In this document: piece after piece, positions 24,504 through 32,427 of the stretch | How the letters are laid out: every line of letters begins with the position of its first letter | Numbering within the stretch: position 1 is the stretch's first letter | Source of the DNA: Sphingomicrobium flavum | GTDB taxonomy: Bacteria; Pseudomonadota; Alphaproteobacteria; Sphingomonadales; Sphingomonadaceae | Assembly (NCBI RefSeq): GCF_024721605.1 | Contig: NZ_CP102630.1 | Location: forward strand, 1,364,001 to 1,428,000 | DNA length: 64,000 nt | Direction: 5' to 3' | The notes under the pieces: generated by a model | The model's input: only the letters and a program-made list of their open reading frames with translations | Database searches by the model: none | What the model was told of the DNA's origin: nothing | Made by a program: the position numbers and the translations under genes

Positions 24504-25543
24504 AGCCGATACCCGTCGCGCGCCATCAGCGAGCGCAAAATGCCTTCGCGGATCCCGCGATCGGCGATGCCAAGTTCGGCCGCCGGCCAGATGTCGAGAA
24601 TGCTTTCGAGGATCGCGCAGCCCGCCACCACCAGGTCAGCCCGCTCCTCGCCGATGCACGGCAAGGCGGCGCGGCCGGGCAGATCCAGTTCGCTGATCAG
24701 CTGCGAAATATCGCGCATCGCATCGATGGGGACATGCAGGCCATCCACCGCGCGGCGATCATAGCTGGGCAGCGCCAGATAGACCGATGCCAGCGTGGTC
24801 ACCGTGCCCGACGTGCCGAGCAGGCGGATATCCTCGCGGTCCTTGGGCAGCCATTCGGCAAAGCGGGCAAAGCCGTCGCGCGCGCGGTTGCGCATGCGCT
24901 CATAGGCCTTGACCCGGTCGGGGCCCTCCAGCGCCTCGCGCCCTTCGCTTTCGGTCAGTGACACGACCCCCCATGGGGCCGACCACCAGGCGCGGATCTT
25001 GGGCTCATCACCATCGGGTTCGACCAGCACCAGCTCGGTCGAGCCGCCGCCAATATCGAAAATGACGGCAGGGCCTTCGCCAGGGGCCAGCAACTTGTGA
25101 CAGCCGAGCACGGCCAGCCGCGCTTCCTCCTGTGGGGCGATGATATCGAGCGCGATACCGGTTTCGCGGCGCACCCGGTCGATGAACTGGCGGCCATTGG
25201 CGGCGCGCCGGCAGGCTTCGGTCGCGACCGAGCGCGCCAGCGTCACATTGCGGCGCTTTAGCTTCTGTGCACAAATGCCGAGCGCACCCACCGCGCGGTC
25301 CATCGCATCGTCGCTGAGACGGCCCGACGTCGACAATCCCTCGCCCAGCCGGACGATGCGCGAAAAGGCATCGATGACCTTGAAGCCGTCATTGGTGGGG
25401 CGGGCAATGAGGAGACGGCAATTATTGGTGCCGAGATCGAGCGCGCCATAGCTGCGGTCGCCCTGAAACCGCCTTGGCGGCTTTGCTGGCCCTGCGCGGC
25501 GCGAGCTGCGCCCTCGGGGCTGTGGTGCGGCGTCCTGCGCCAT
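24500..25543 (-). CDS. Ppx/GppA-family phosphatase
   Basis: 347 residues starting MAQDAAPQPRGR; this ATG follows GGAAG by 5 nt, better than an ATG four codons upstream. The ASKHA-fold ATPase motifs of the Ppx/GppA family are plain: YGALDLGTNNCRLLIA (phosphate 1), FDIGGGSTELVLVEPDG (phosphate 2) and LLGTSGTVTTLASVYL. It would degrade polyphosphate or hydrolyse pppGpp to ppGpp; at this length (single-module, no C-terminal HD domain) either is possible. A basic N-terminal tail of about 30 residues precedes the domain. It is coupled with rlmE by a 4-nt overlap. Confidence 0.9.
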   Translation of the reverse strand: MAQDAAPQPRGRSSRRAGPAKPPRRFQGDRSYGALDLGTNNCRLLIARPTNDGFKVIDAFSRIVRLGEGLSTSGRLSDDAMDRAVGALGICAQKLKRRNVTLARSVATEACRRAANGRQFIDRVRRETGIALDIIAPQEEARLAVLGCHKLLAPGEGPAVIFDIGGGSTELVLVEPDGDEPKIRAWWSAPWGVVSLTESEGREALEGPDRVKAYERMRNRARDGFARFAEWLPKDREDIRLLGTSGTVTTLASVYLALPSYDRRAVDGLHVPIDAMRDISQLISELDLPGRAALPCIGEERADLVVAGCAILESILDIWPAAELGIADRGIREGILRSLMARDGYRL

Positions 25544-25667
25544 GAAAACTTCCAATCACATCTGCACCGCGCCCGGAAAAAATCTTTGGAATCAGCAAGG
25601 ACGCGGCTGACCTGCAGATGTTTTACGCGGATTTGCGTCAGTTAGGCAAGAAGCGGTGCAACAGGCG

Positions 25668-25696
25668 TTGACACGGGCGCTGCGTCTTCCTATCTG
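25668..25696 (+). promoter_or_regulatory. tRNA-Gln promoter
   Basis: TTGACA at 25668-25673 and TATCTG at 25691-25696 are separated by exactly 17 bp, and the tRNA starts 14 nt after the -10 box. This is a strong sigma-70 type promoter. Confidence 0.8.
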
Positions 25697-25709
25697 CCCG
25701 CCCGGTCAC

Positions 25710-25783
25710 TGCCCCATCGTCTAATGGTAAGACTACGGACTCTGAATCCGTCAATCGAGGTTCGAATCCTCGTGGGGCATCCA
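25710..25783 (+). tRNA. tRNA-Gln (CUG)
   Basis: A 74-nt cloverleaf with encoded CCA. The acceptor arm pairs TGCCCCA with TGGGGCA; the anticodon stem ACGGA/TCCGT encloses the loop CTCTGAA, so the anticodon is CTG, reading CAG (Gln). The T loop is GGTTCGAATCC. Its 3' part from 25758 is the integration site of the island, and the gene remains complete at this end. Confidence 0.95.
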
Positions 25784-25785
25784 TT
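25758..25785 (+). repeat. attL (tRNA-Gln 3' end)
   Basis: A 28-bp sequence from AGGTTCGAATCC through GGGGCATCCATT, identical to 46510-46537. It covers the T arm, acceptor strand and CCA of tRNA-Gln plus TT. Confidence 0.92.
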
Positions 25786-25915
25786 CTTCCAGCACAACCA
25801 CTTGTAAAGAGTGGCCTTTCTATCTGAGGCGCGTTTCTGCTCCCTCATTTGCTACCCCAGCGAGCCTGAAAAGCGGGGCTTGCGGGCATGTCGCAGCCCA
25901 TTGTAGTTTGCCGCC

Positions 25916-26161
25916 ATGCTCAACCCAATCAGCCGTATTGCCTTAGCCTTCGCCGCGCTTTGCATGATTTGGGCAGCGATTCGATGGTTTTCGGTGACGA
26001 GGGGTGATGATAGCGCAATTGCTAAGGCAGCGTTCCCCACCGGGCTTGCATTGGCATTTATGGCAGCAGCCATAGGGGCAATGATGGTTTTCGGCCCGTG
26101 GTCGGCGCCCTATAAGAACGACGGCGTGGCGGCGCGGGCAACTACCGACGGGCTGCAATAG
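25916..26161 (+). CDS. Small predicted membrane protein
   Basis: 81 residues with two likely membrane helices (about 7-27 and 42-62), with a short soluble tail rich in Ala/Thr. No clear ribosome site precedes the ATG and the function is unknown. It is the first gene inside the left attachment site and faces the nuclease-like gene, whose stop lies 11 bp away. It could be a small membrane cargo protein or a chance frame; the hydrophobic periodicity favours a real gene. Confidence 0.45.
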   Translation: MLNPISRIALAFAALCMIWAAIRWFSVTRGDDSAIAKAAFPTGLALAFMAAAIGAMMVFGPWSAPYKNDGVAARATTDGLQ

Positions 26162-26172
26162 CCGACCGATTC

Positions 26173-26514
26173 TTACAGGCCGCAGGCTTTAGCGATCCGT
26201 CCGCCATTGTCCCACCTAGCGACATAGACGGCCTGCCCGCGCTGCAATTGCCAGCAGGACAGATTCACAGATCCCGCCCAAACCATGACCACGCTTCGCC
26301 CGTATCGGTCGACCGTCACCAGCCGATAAGTTAGCTGCCCTTGCCGAACGCCGACCTCCAGCGACCGCTTGGACTCTGAGGGATCGCCTGGAGCACATTG
26401 GCGATTGCGGGGACAATGAAATTCGGGCGCATCGATGCCAAGCAGCCGAAGCCGTTCATCACCACATCGGATGCTGTCTCCGTCAGTCACTATTGGGGCG
26501 GGACAATCATACAT
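26173..26514 (-). CDS. Staphylococcal-nuclease-like (SNase/thermonuclease) protein
   Basis: 113 residues from MYDCPAPIVTDGD. The frame is open well upstream but that part is not SNase-like and overlaps the divergent regulator gene. TDGDSIRCGDERLRLLGIDAPEF contains the conserved Asp, the first catalytic Arg and the Glu; VDRYGRSVVMVWAG carries the second catalytic Arg. The C-terminal helix ends WDNGGRIAKACGL. It is short for a nuclease (about 140-150 residues is usual) and has no signal peptide, so it may act in the cytoplasm or be a reduced version. Four cysteines (in CPAP, IRCG, FHCP and QCAP) lie in the N-terminal half. Gene neighbours give no hint of target. Confidence 0.75.
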   Translation of the reverse strand: MYDCPAPIVTDGDSIRCGDERLRLLGIDAPEFHCPRNRQCAPGDPSESKRSLEVGVRQGQLTYRLVTVDRYGRSVVMVWAGSVNLSCWQLQRGQAVYVARWDNGGRIAKACGL

Positions 26515-26660
26515 AGTCGCCAAACTTTCTATCGCAGTGTCGAGATAACACCAACCGCGTTGACATTGCCTTAATCGGAGATTGAATTCGTTCTGTTTAA
26601 TCGCCAGAACAATGAGGCTCGGTAAGGATTGAGGCGAAAGCCTTCTGTGGGGGTAATCTG

Positions 26661-27089
26661 TTGTCGAGTACGGCGATCGAGCGGACTGACGGGCCTGGTC
26701 GGTTAGCATTGCTCCGCAAAATAATCGCATTCAGACGTCAGCGTTCAAGCATAGTTGAAGCTCCGATTTTCTCGGAACCGGCTTGGGACATCTTGCTTGA
26801 AATTTATTGTGCGTCGTTGGCTGAGGAAGCCACCACGATCGCATCCGCGTGTGAGGCAGCCGATGTCCCGAAGACCACGGGCCTGCGCTGGTTGACGTTG
26901 CTTGAAGAGCAATTGCTCATCAAAAAGATTGCCGCCTCAAGCCAGTCCCGGGCTGTCACTTTCGAGCTAACCCCAGATGGCCGCCAGAAGATGTCGCTAC
27001 TTGCTGACGGGTTGATCCGCCTTTTCTGCGATAGCGCCTCCGTCGGGCATCGCGTCGAGCGCCATGGCGAGATAGGCAGCAGACCGTGA
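26661..27089 (+). CDS. Winged-helix transcriptional regulator (MarR-like)
   Basis: 142 residues. The start is TTG at 26661 with a GGGGG ribosome site 7 nt upstream; no ATG lies near. Residues about 38-115 form a winged helix: an N-terminal helix (EPAWDILLEIYCASL), a recognition-type helix-turn-helix (TTIASACEAADVPKTTGLRWLTLLEEQ) and a wing ending FELTPDGRQKM. This matches small MarR-like proteins frequent in sphingomonad genomes and islands. It is divergent from the nuclease-like gene and overlaps the hypothetical gene on the other strand by 93 bp at its 3' end. It may control neighbouring cargo genes; ligand unknown. Confidence 0.7.
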   Translation: MSSTAIERTDGPGRLALLRKIIAFRRQRSSIVEAPIFSEPAWDILLEIYCASLAEEATTIASACEAADVPKTTGLRWLTLLEEQLLIKKIAASSQSRAVTFELTPDGRQKMSLLADGLIRLFCDSASVGHRVERHGEIGSRP

Positions 27090-27188
27090 GGCCTTACCGT
27101 CTTCGTCAAGCATCCTGAGAGCTTCTCTCATATGAAAACTGGCCTTACCGAGAGCATCGCCCCCAGTATCCGCTGTACTATCGTTCAT
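26997..27188 (-). CDS. Small conserved-type hypothetical protein
   Basis: 63 residues from MNDSTADTGGDALG; the frame extends upstream but the part upstream does not look coding. The middle, GKASFHMREALRMLDEDGKASRSAAYLAMALDAM, is strongly helical and is a pattern I recognise from short alphaproteobacterial proteins of unknown function. It overlaps the 3' end of the winged-helix gene on the opposite strand (27,000-27,089), so only one of the two 3' ends may be correctly placed. No function is proposed. Confidence 0.5.
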   Translation of the reverse strand: MNDSTADTGGDALGKASFHMREALRMLDEDGKASRSAAYLAMALDAMPDGGAIAEKADQPVSK

Positions 27189-27566
27189 GCGCCAATCCGA
27201 GCTATTGAGGCAGTGCCACCTGATAGCAAAATATCGCAGCATAGGAAGAGCGTGATTGGGAGAGGCCGAGCACCCCTCCCTTCGGCACGCTGTCCAACCG
27301 CTATATTGCAAGCTGACAACGATGCAAGCTGTGACCGGTCCGCATTGGGAGCAAGCACGTTGACACCAGCACGTTCAATCCGCCACATGGCGCCGCCGGA
27401 TCGATAACAACTGGATCGGTATGTCCAAAATTGCTGACAGATTTAGCGGCTGGCGACGATGCGACCGGCCCGCTCCTCGCTCATGGGTTCTCAACGGTTA
27501 CTACTGTGACAAGTCGATTGGCCACCGAGGGCGATGCAGCTTCAAGCTTGACGAGACGGGGGCGAG
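27189..27566. other. Non-coding or degraded island DNA
   Basis: 378 bp without a convincing gene. TTGACA at 27360-27365 could be a -35 box, but no matching -10 follows. A longer frame on the plus strand (27431-27967) has an unnatural composition and overlaps a better small gene. Confidence 0.4.
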
Positions 27567-27767
27567 ATGAGCTCCGACCTAGCGATCCATATGCTTGTGG
27601 TCATCGCGGCCGCCGCTGCAATGGATCTCGTCATCACCAAGCCATCTGCCAGCTTCCGTTTACCAAAGAAGTACGTCACCTCGCCAACGATCTTCTTGTG
27701 TCTTTGGCGCAGCGCTCAGGCCTGCCTCTTCATCACGGCAATAGTCGTGATGAGCGGGCGTATGTAG
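27567..27767 (+). CDS. Small predicted membrane protein
   Basis: 66 residues with two hydrophobic segments (about 6-24 and 41-60) separated by a basic loop (FRLPKKY). A GGGGGCGAG ribosome site lies just before the ATG, which supports expression. It has no recognisable family. A hairpin follows 25 nt after the stop. Its place among cargo genes suggests an accessory membrane function, perhaps toxin-like, but nothing in the sequence shows that. Confidence 0.5.
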   Translation: MSSDLAIHMLVVIAAAAAMDLVITKPSASFRLPKKYVTSPTIFLCLWRSAQACLFITAIVVMSGRM

Positions 27768-27791
27768 TTGGCTCCCGTTCCAGGGCCGGGG

Positions 27792-27811
27792 AGCCCGCCT
27801 TTTGGCGGGTT
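27792..27811 (+). terminator. Possible terminator hairpin
   Basis: AGCCCGCC and GGCGGGTT pair around TTTT, 25 nt after the small membrane protein gene. The following sequence has no U-tract, so termination would be weak. Confidence 0.35.
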
Positions 27812-28031
27812 CGGATAGCCGGCAGCGTCCCTTCAATCCCTTCGGGCCGTGCCTACCTAGGTCGTGGCCAATTCCGCGAATTGGAGCCAAGCCCAATTGA
27901 ATCACCGTCTCTTAGGATTGTGAATCCACGAGAGGTCCATTCTGGACCACTTCATGCTCCGAGCTAGGTCGCAACTGTTGCAATCTCTGACAAGCTGCCC
28001 GACAAGGTACTTGCCGAATCGATATGTGAGA

Positions 28032-28226
28032 ATGACTGTGTCGAATTCGGATCCAAGAAAATATCAATCAAACCCTAATGCCGTCGGCACGCCGTCTCGT
28101 CGCGTCGGAAAGCACCGCATTAGCGCTTCTGTGTTTGGCGAGCACAGCCATGCTTTGCTTAGCGAACTGCTGGACGAGATGCATATCGAAGAGCTCCGCA
28201 CGGCTGCACGTCGCAGCGCCGCCTAA
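28032..28226 (+). CDS. Small hypothetical protein
   Basis: 64 residues from MTVSNSDPRKYQSNP. The N-terminal half is polar and probably disordered; the C-terminal half (HALLSELLDEMHIEELRTAARRSAA) is a likely amphipathic helix. A weak GTGAGA site precedes the ATG. The gene runs toward the serine recombinase, with a strong hairpin between them. The family is not recognised; it could be a small DNA-binding or regulatory protein, or not be a gene. Confidence 0.35.
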   Translation: MTVSNSDPRKYQSNPNAVGTPSRRVGKHRISASVFGEHSHALLSELLDEMHIEELRTAARRSAA

Positions 28227-28235
28227 CAAAAGGGC

Positions 28236-28265
28236 GGCGACCGCTATTTGCTTCAGGCGGTCGCC
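28236..28265. terminator. Bidirectional hairpin between convergent genes
   Basis: GGCGACCGC (28236-28244) pairs perfectly with GCGGTCGCC (28257-28265) around a 12-nt loop. It overlaps the stop of the serine recombinase and sits 10 nt after the facing small gene, a typical position for a shared terminator. Confidence 0.5.
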
Positions 28266-30025
28266 TGAGTGCCAAGCAGCAACGGCTTGAACTGTCGCAG
28301 TGGCTTGGAACCGAACCCTAGTGCTTGCCTTTGAGCCTCCCAATCCAACGGCAACGCTCCCTGCAGCAGGTGGCGGCGATGCATACCATCCGGCTGTCGA
28401 CCATCGTAAATCGCGGCCTGAATATCCGGGGCCAGATAGTTCAATCGAAACACTCTAACGAAATGATTGCGGCCTGTGCCGCACAGGTGGGCGAGCTGCG
28501 TCGTCGACAAATGGCGGTTCTTCATCATCAGCCGCTGGAAGCGGGCTGCCTCTTTAAGCAAATTCACCAGATGCTCATCCGGCGAACGATCACTGCCATC
28601 TTTCGGCACGATGGGAAGTGCCAAGTTCATTTTGCCACAAAGGTATGGAGCCGCAACATCATGCCGATAAATGAAGTTGGCACGGGGATGAAGTGGCTTG
28701 CCTTCACCAAACAGGCCAGCGCCGTCCCACAGTAAGAAGTTTAGTAGCTGAGCCGACGAGATAAACATTCGCAATTGGTGCTGGTAGAGCTCCATCCGCG
28801 GCACGACAGCCTTAAAGATCGGCCTGAGCGAGCGTGGCTGCAACTGTCCCAGCCTCTTCGCAGCCAATGCCCCAAGGCCCAGCGCCCGTTTCGTCTCATT
28901 TCCGTAGAGACCGAGAGAGAGAATCGCATCGCCAAGTTTCGACGGATTGAGCAGAAGTCCCTGCAGTGCGGCGACTGCCAGCGCCTCAACTCGATCAGCT
29001 ACCACTGTTTGATAGCGCGGCCCCCAACCAGCTTCACCTTGGCGCTTTGAACGGTAGTAGCGATCCCCGAGCTGATGCCCGGTCTTCCGATTGCTAATAC
29101 TCATCCGCCCGCCCGTATCGTCATGCAGTAGATCTAATAGAAAATGATAATCCCGGTTTGAGGTTGGCGGCTTTGCAGCCTTGAGCAAATCCTGCGTCTG
29201 CTCCCACTTTCCCCGCGAGATTATGATTGGAAGCTCGCACTTGATCCACTCGCCATCCTTCTGGATCGAACCAGTGTAGATAGGGTTTGAAAGTATGCGC
29301 AGGATAATGCCGTAGCTGAGCAGGTCTCCGCCGAGTTGCCTGCCCGTTTTCGTTTTTCGCCGGCGTGTAGTGATCCCATCGGCTCTGAAGCGTCGGACAA
29401 GATGATTGAGGCTCTCCGCTTTCGGAAATGACGCGTATAGTTCGCGGACGATCCTCATCCGCTCATGGTCAACCATGAGCTTGCCATCACGAGCGTAATA
29501 TCCAAACGACGGGGGACCGCCAGGATGCCGCCCCTTAGTGATCAGTTGCAGCTTCTTGTCGCGGACGCGATCGGCCATCATTTCACGCTCGAACTGTGCG
29601 AATGTGAGCAGAATGTTGAGGATCAACCTGCCCATAGAGTCAGATGTGTCGAACGATTGAGTAACGCTGACGACCTGGGCGCCATAGCGTTCGAGAACGC
29701 CAGCAAGTCTGACAAAGTCCAAGATTGACCGGGTCAGTCGGTCTATCTTGTAGATCACGACAATATCCACCCGGCCGCGCTCAATGTCCTGAATAAGGCG
29801 CTTGAGCGCGGGGCGCTCCAGGCTCCCTCCCGAATAGCCGCCGTCATCATAATGGCGATCGATCTCTCGCCAGCCGCGATGCTCCTGCGACCGGACGTAG
29901 GCACTACAAATCTCGCGCTGGGTCTCGAGGGAATTGTGTTTGAGCTCCAAGCCTCGCTCGGTGCTTTTGCGGGTGTAGATCGCACAACGCTTGGATATGA
30001 CGCTGGTATCGTCCGAATGTGTCAT
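28253..30025 (-). CDS. Large serine recombinase
   Basis: 590 residues from MTHSDDTSVISKRCA, chosen because AAGGGGA lies 7 nt upstream; the frame is open 34 codons more. The resolvase domain is complete: AIYTRKSTERG with catalytic Ser21, then DGGYSGGSLERPALKRL and IYKIDRLTRS with the conserved arginines. The Recombinase domain and coiled-coil follow. The usual cysteine zinc ribbon is replaced by LLHDDTGGRMSISN, as in a known alphaproteobacterial subfamily whose C-terminus also shows LAPDIQAAIYDGRQP. Such enzymes integrate or excise DNA unidirectionally. Its presence next to a tyrosine-integrase element suggests a second, nested mobile unit; its own att sites are not evident. Confidence 0.93.
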   Translation of the reverse strand: MTHSDDTSVISKRCAIYTRKSTERGLELKHNSLETQREICSAYVRSQEHRGWREIDRHYDDGGYSGGSLERPALKRLIQDIERGRVDIVVIYKIDRLTRSILDFVRLAGVLERYGAQVVSVTQSFDTSDSMGRLILNILLTFAQFEREMMADRVRDKKLQLITKGRHPGGPPSFGYYARDGKLMVDHERMRIVRELYASFPKAESLNHLVRRFRADGITTRRRKTKTGRQLGGDLLSYGIILRILSNPIYTGSIQKDGEWIKCELPIIISRGKWEQTQDLLKAAKPPTSNRDYHFLLDLLHDDTGGRMSISNRKTGHQLGDRYYRSKRQGEAGWGPRYQTVVADRVEALAVAALQGLLLNPSKLGDAILSLGLYGNETKRALGLGALAAKRLGQLQPRSLRPIFKAVVPRMELYQHQLRMFISSAQLLNFLLWDGAGLFGEGKPLHPRANFIYRHDVAAPYLCGKMNLALPIVPKDGSDRSPDEHLVNLLKEAARFQRLMMKNRHLSTTQLAHLCGTGRNHFVRVFRLNYLAPDIQAAIYDGRQPDGMHRRHLLQGALPLDWEAQRQALGFGSKPLRQFKPLLLGTQATA

Positions 30026-30176
30026 GGCAGAATCCCCTTGTTGTTGCGGCTGCATAATCTGCGTCCGGTCAACTGACGGCGAGTGCTTTTGCGACAGGCT
30101 TTGTGGCGCCAAGTTGACTCTTGCCAAGAAAAGGCGGTTTATGGACTTGCCGAGTCAAGATTGGGGGAGATGAGGC

Positions 30177-30485
30177 ATGTCGCGTCTGTTCGTTGCAATT
30201 GCGGTTTTTCTGGTAATCTTTGCTCTGCCAACATCAGCTCCGGCACACCCCGGCGGCCTGAATAAGGAGGGCTGCCACAACAATCGAAAGACAGGCGGCT
30301 ATCACTGCCACCGAGGCACGCAATCAAAGCCAAGCACGGCACAGCGAGCCGTTGGCGGTGATAGTCAGCGGGAGTTCGCTAATTGCGCTCAAGCACGTGC
30401 GGCAGGCGCCGCGCCCGTCAAGCGTGGCGACCCCGGTTATGGCCCACATCTTGACCGTGACGGTGATGGCGTAGGTTGTGAATGA
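30177..30485 (+). CDS. Secreted YHYH- and Excalibur-domain protein
   Basis: 102 residues. A signal peptide ends near SAPAHPG. The mature start HPGGLNKEGCHNNRKTGGYHCHRG is a YHYH-type segment rich in His and Cys, likely metal-binding. The C-terminal 36 residues (FANCAQARAAGAAPVKRGDPGYGPHLDRDGDGVGCE contains it) form an Excalibur calcium-binding motif, DxDxDGxGCE. Proteins of this kind often sit beside nucleases or in cell-surface roles. A GGGGAGATGAGG ribosome site precedes the ATG. It is transcribed toward the GHKL operon, with two inverted repeats between them. Confidence 0.85.
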   Translation: MSRLFVAIAVFLVIFALPTSAPAHPGGLNKEGCHNNRKTGGYHCHRGTQSKPSTAQRAVGGDSQREFANCAQARAAGAAPVKRGDPGYGPHLDRDGDGVGCE

Positions 30486-30510
30486 TGAGATCCTGTAGGT
30501 AAAGATCTCA
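30486..30510 (+). promoter_or_regulatory. Inverted repeat after YHYH gene
   Basis: TGAGATC and GATCTCA form a perfect 7-bp inverted repeat with an 11-nt spacer, starting at the base after the YHYH stop codon. No T-run follows, so an operator or RNA hairpin is as likely as a terminator. Confidence 0.4.
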
Positions 30511-30550
30511 GGGCATTAGCATCAAACAACTTAAGGCTGTCTCTTTCGGG

Positions 30551-30570
30551 CAATTTGGCTCTCCAAATTG
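30551..30570 (+). promoter_or_regulatory. Palindrome at the start of the GHKL operon
   Basis: CAATTTGG and CCAAATTG form a perfect 8-bp inverted repeat around CTCT, ending 4 nt before the ATG at 30575, where a ribosome site would be expected. It could be an operator, or a hairpin that hides the start. Confidence 0.5.
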
Positions 30571-30574
30571 GCAA

Positions 30575-32083
30575 ATGAGAAACCGCTTCAGAGTGCGGCG
30601 GAACGAGGGGCTTATCAAAAGAAACAAGTATCTCGCCGAATTGATCGCAGCATTTGGGAAACCAAGTTGGTCAATAAGCGACGAAGACAGCACTGAAAGC
30701 TTGAACCATCGAGCGGTTGCCGCGCAAATCAGGAGTCGTAATCGAAAGGGTTCTGGTCCAAATTTCCGAGCAAGAGACAGCCATGCAAGGCATGTTTCGC
30801 GCCGCTACTTGAAGTCTCATCGAAGTCGACCGATACGGTTTCTTCCAAAGCATATTTTAGCAGCGCGCTTTCGTGCCAACCCGCTTCTCGACGCGCTAGC
30901 GCCAGAACGCAAAAATTGCTGGATACCGGTAATCAATCGCCCGGCCTTTGATGGGACACCCTCACTCGACTTGTCTGACTTCGATATGATTGATCAGCCC
31001 GAACAAACGATGAAGCACTTATCCACGATCGCAAAATTGGAAGCGGTTGCACCATTTACTCAACTCAACTTCAACGATCATTATTGCGAGGATGCCGGCG
31101 CATATCTGTTGCTTGCTGAACTTTGGCCGCAAATGGCGCGCATATTCATCGGCGGCCGGATGGACTACCCAGTGCAGAAAGTCCTCGACGCGGTTGGTCT
31201 GGGTCACCAAATGAACATTCGACTTGGAGGTATGAAGCCTTCGGATGAAAGCTGCAGCCAGGCTTATGAGGACGTTTGGGAGTTTCGGCTACAAAGAAGG
31301 CTAGCTGCGACTGCTGGAACATCGCAAACGCGACATCTAGATCCGCAACAGCGTGAGAAGGCGGCTGATCGATTTGTGCAAACAGTTAATAAGTGGCTGA
31401 GCGTTGCAGACCCTGGTAAGGAATTAACGCCTCTGGGGAAGGGCTGGATTGGGTCACTAATGGGAGAGGTGCTCGACAACGCCGAGCGCCACAGTCAACC
31501 AAAGTCCGACGACGGCGATTGGTCTACCGCAGGCTTCATGGTGCGGAGAGAGGGTAAGCTGAAGTGTCATTTGGCATTTCTAAGTGTAGGTCGGACATTC
31601 GCTGACAGCTTCAAAGAAGCCGCGCCCGAAGTCCGTAAAAAGTTGTCTGATTATTCGGAACGGCACCCGACTGTATCTCGAGAAACTCTCTCCACGCTTT
31701 TTGCGCTGCAGGACACCATTACGTGTGATCATCGCGCCACGGACGTAAGATCGGGCGGCACTGGCCTTCAGGACGTCATGGAGTTCGTAAAGGTTCTTGG
31801 TGCTACAGCGGACGGATCGGAATCCGCGGACTCCAAAATGACTATTGTATCAGGAAACGCTTGTATACGCCTGCGCACTCCCTACTTGGCAGGCAAGCGC
31901 AGGGACGAGCATGGCCCAAGAGGGCCTCGTCTGCTATGGTGCAATGCGGCAAACGACTGGAATTTTCCGCCAGATGAAGCATTTGTGTCCACATTGTCGG
32001 AGAAACTAGCTGGTTCGCTCGTTAGTGTTTCATTCACCATTGATCCTGAATATATTAAGCTTCTAGGAGCTCCATCGGAATGA
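30575..32083 (+). CDS. GHKL-type ATPase protein with STAS-like region
   Basis: 502 residues. Residues about 1-140 are basic and unlike any family I know; no ribosome site precedes the ATG, so a later start (for example Met138) is possible. Residues 150-215 look STAS-like (QLNFNDHYCEDAGAYLLLAELW). Residues about 285-440 fit the GHKL ATP-binding fold: the N-box is LMGEVLDNAERHS, with E298, D301, N302 and H306; the G-box is SGGTGL at 393-398. The intervening LSVGRTF replaces the usual DxGxG, so nucleotide binding may be altered. It overlaps the next gene by ATGA. Inference: a switch protein, similar in logic to anti-sigma kinase/antagonist pairs. Confidence 0.8.
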   Translation: MRNRFRVRRNEGLIKRNKYLAELIAAFGKPSWSISDEDSTESLNHRAVAAQIRSRNRKGSGPNFRARDSHARHVSRRYLKSHRSRPIRFLPKHILAARFRANPLLDALAPERKNCWIPVINRPAFDGTPSLDLSDFDMIDQPEQTMKHLSTIAKLEAVAPFTQLNFNDHYCEDAGAYLLLAELWPQMARIFIGGRMDYPVQKVLDAVGLGHQMNIRLGGMKPSDESCSQAYEDVWEFRLQRRLAATAGTSQTRHLDPQQREKAADRFVQTVNKWLSVADPGKELTPLGKGWIGSLMGEVLDNAERHSQPKSDDGDWSTAGFMVRREGKLKCHLAFLSVGRTFADSFKEAAPEVRKKLSDYSERHPTVSRETLSTLFALQDTITCDHRATDVRSGGTGLQDVMEFVKVLGATADGSESADSKMTIVSGNACIRLRTPYLAGKRRDEHGPRGPRLLWCNAANDWNFPPDEAFVSTLSEKLAGSLVSVSFTIDPEYIKLLGAPSE

Positions 32084-32418
32084 TCATTCACCAAGTCGAT
32101 TTGGCACCTCTCACCAAAGAGGGACGAGTACGGAATCTTAGCGGTCGTATTCGCGGCCTCGCTGCGCGAGTCGCCCTAGGGATTGACGGACATGATAGTG
32201 ACGAAGCAATTCACGAGATTATCATTCCAGACTTCATCTATGCTGTAACTCCATCATTCATCCAAGGAATGCTAGGTGACAGCTTTGCGGCATTGGACAG
32301 CAACCTCGAGATGTTCAGGCATCGCTACCGGTTCGTCGCTTCGCCCAGCGTTCTTAGCCAAGTCGAGAAAGGCATCGACGCGATCGCCACTGATCGCGAT
32401 CTCTCGCTAGTTCATTAG
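32080..32418 (+). CDS. STAS-like domain protein (DUF4325 type)
   Basis: 112 residues, start overlapping the ATPase stop by 4 nt, so the two are made in fixed ratio. The central part, IIIPDFIYAVTPSFIQGMLGDSFAAL, matches the DUF4325 STAS-like pattern, where a conserved serine in TPSF lies at the start of a helix. In other systems, STAS proteins act as anti-anti-sigma factors and are phosphorylated by GHKL kinases; the pairing here supports a regulatory or kinase-substrate relation but does not prove it. The C-terminal part (FRHRYRFVASPSVLSQVEKGI) is mixed. The next gene starts 9 nt downstream. Confidence 0.7.
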   Translation: MIIHQVDLAPLTKEGRVRNLSGRIRGLAARVALGIDGHDSDEAIHEIIIPDFIYAVTPSFIQGMLGDSFAALDSNLEMFRHRYRFVASPSVLSQVEKGIDAIATDRDLSLVH

Positions 32419-32427
32419 AGGACGAAT

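Noticed and set aside
27431-27967. 178-codon frame in the cargo region
   Set aside because: The composition is unlike a protein, no ribosome site, and it overlaps a smaller gene with a strong one.
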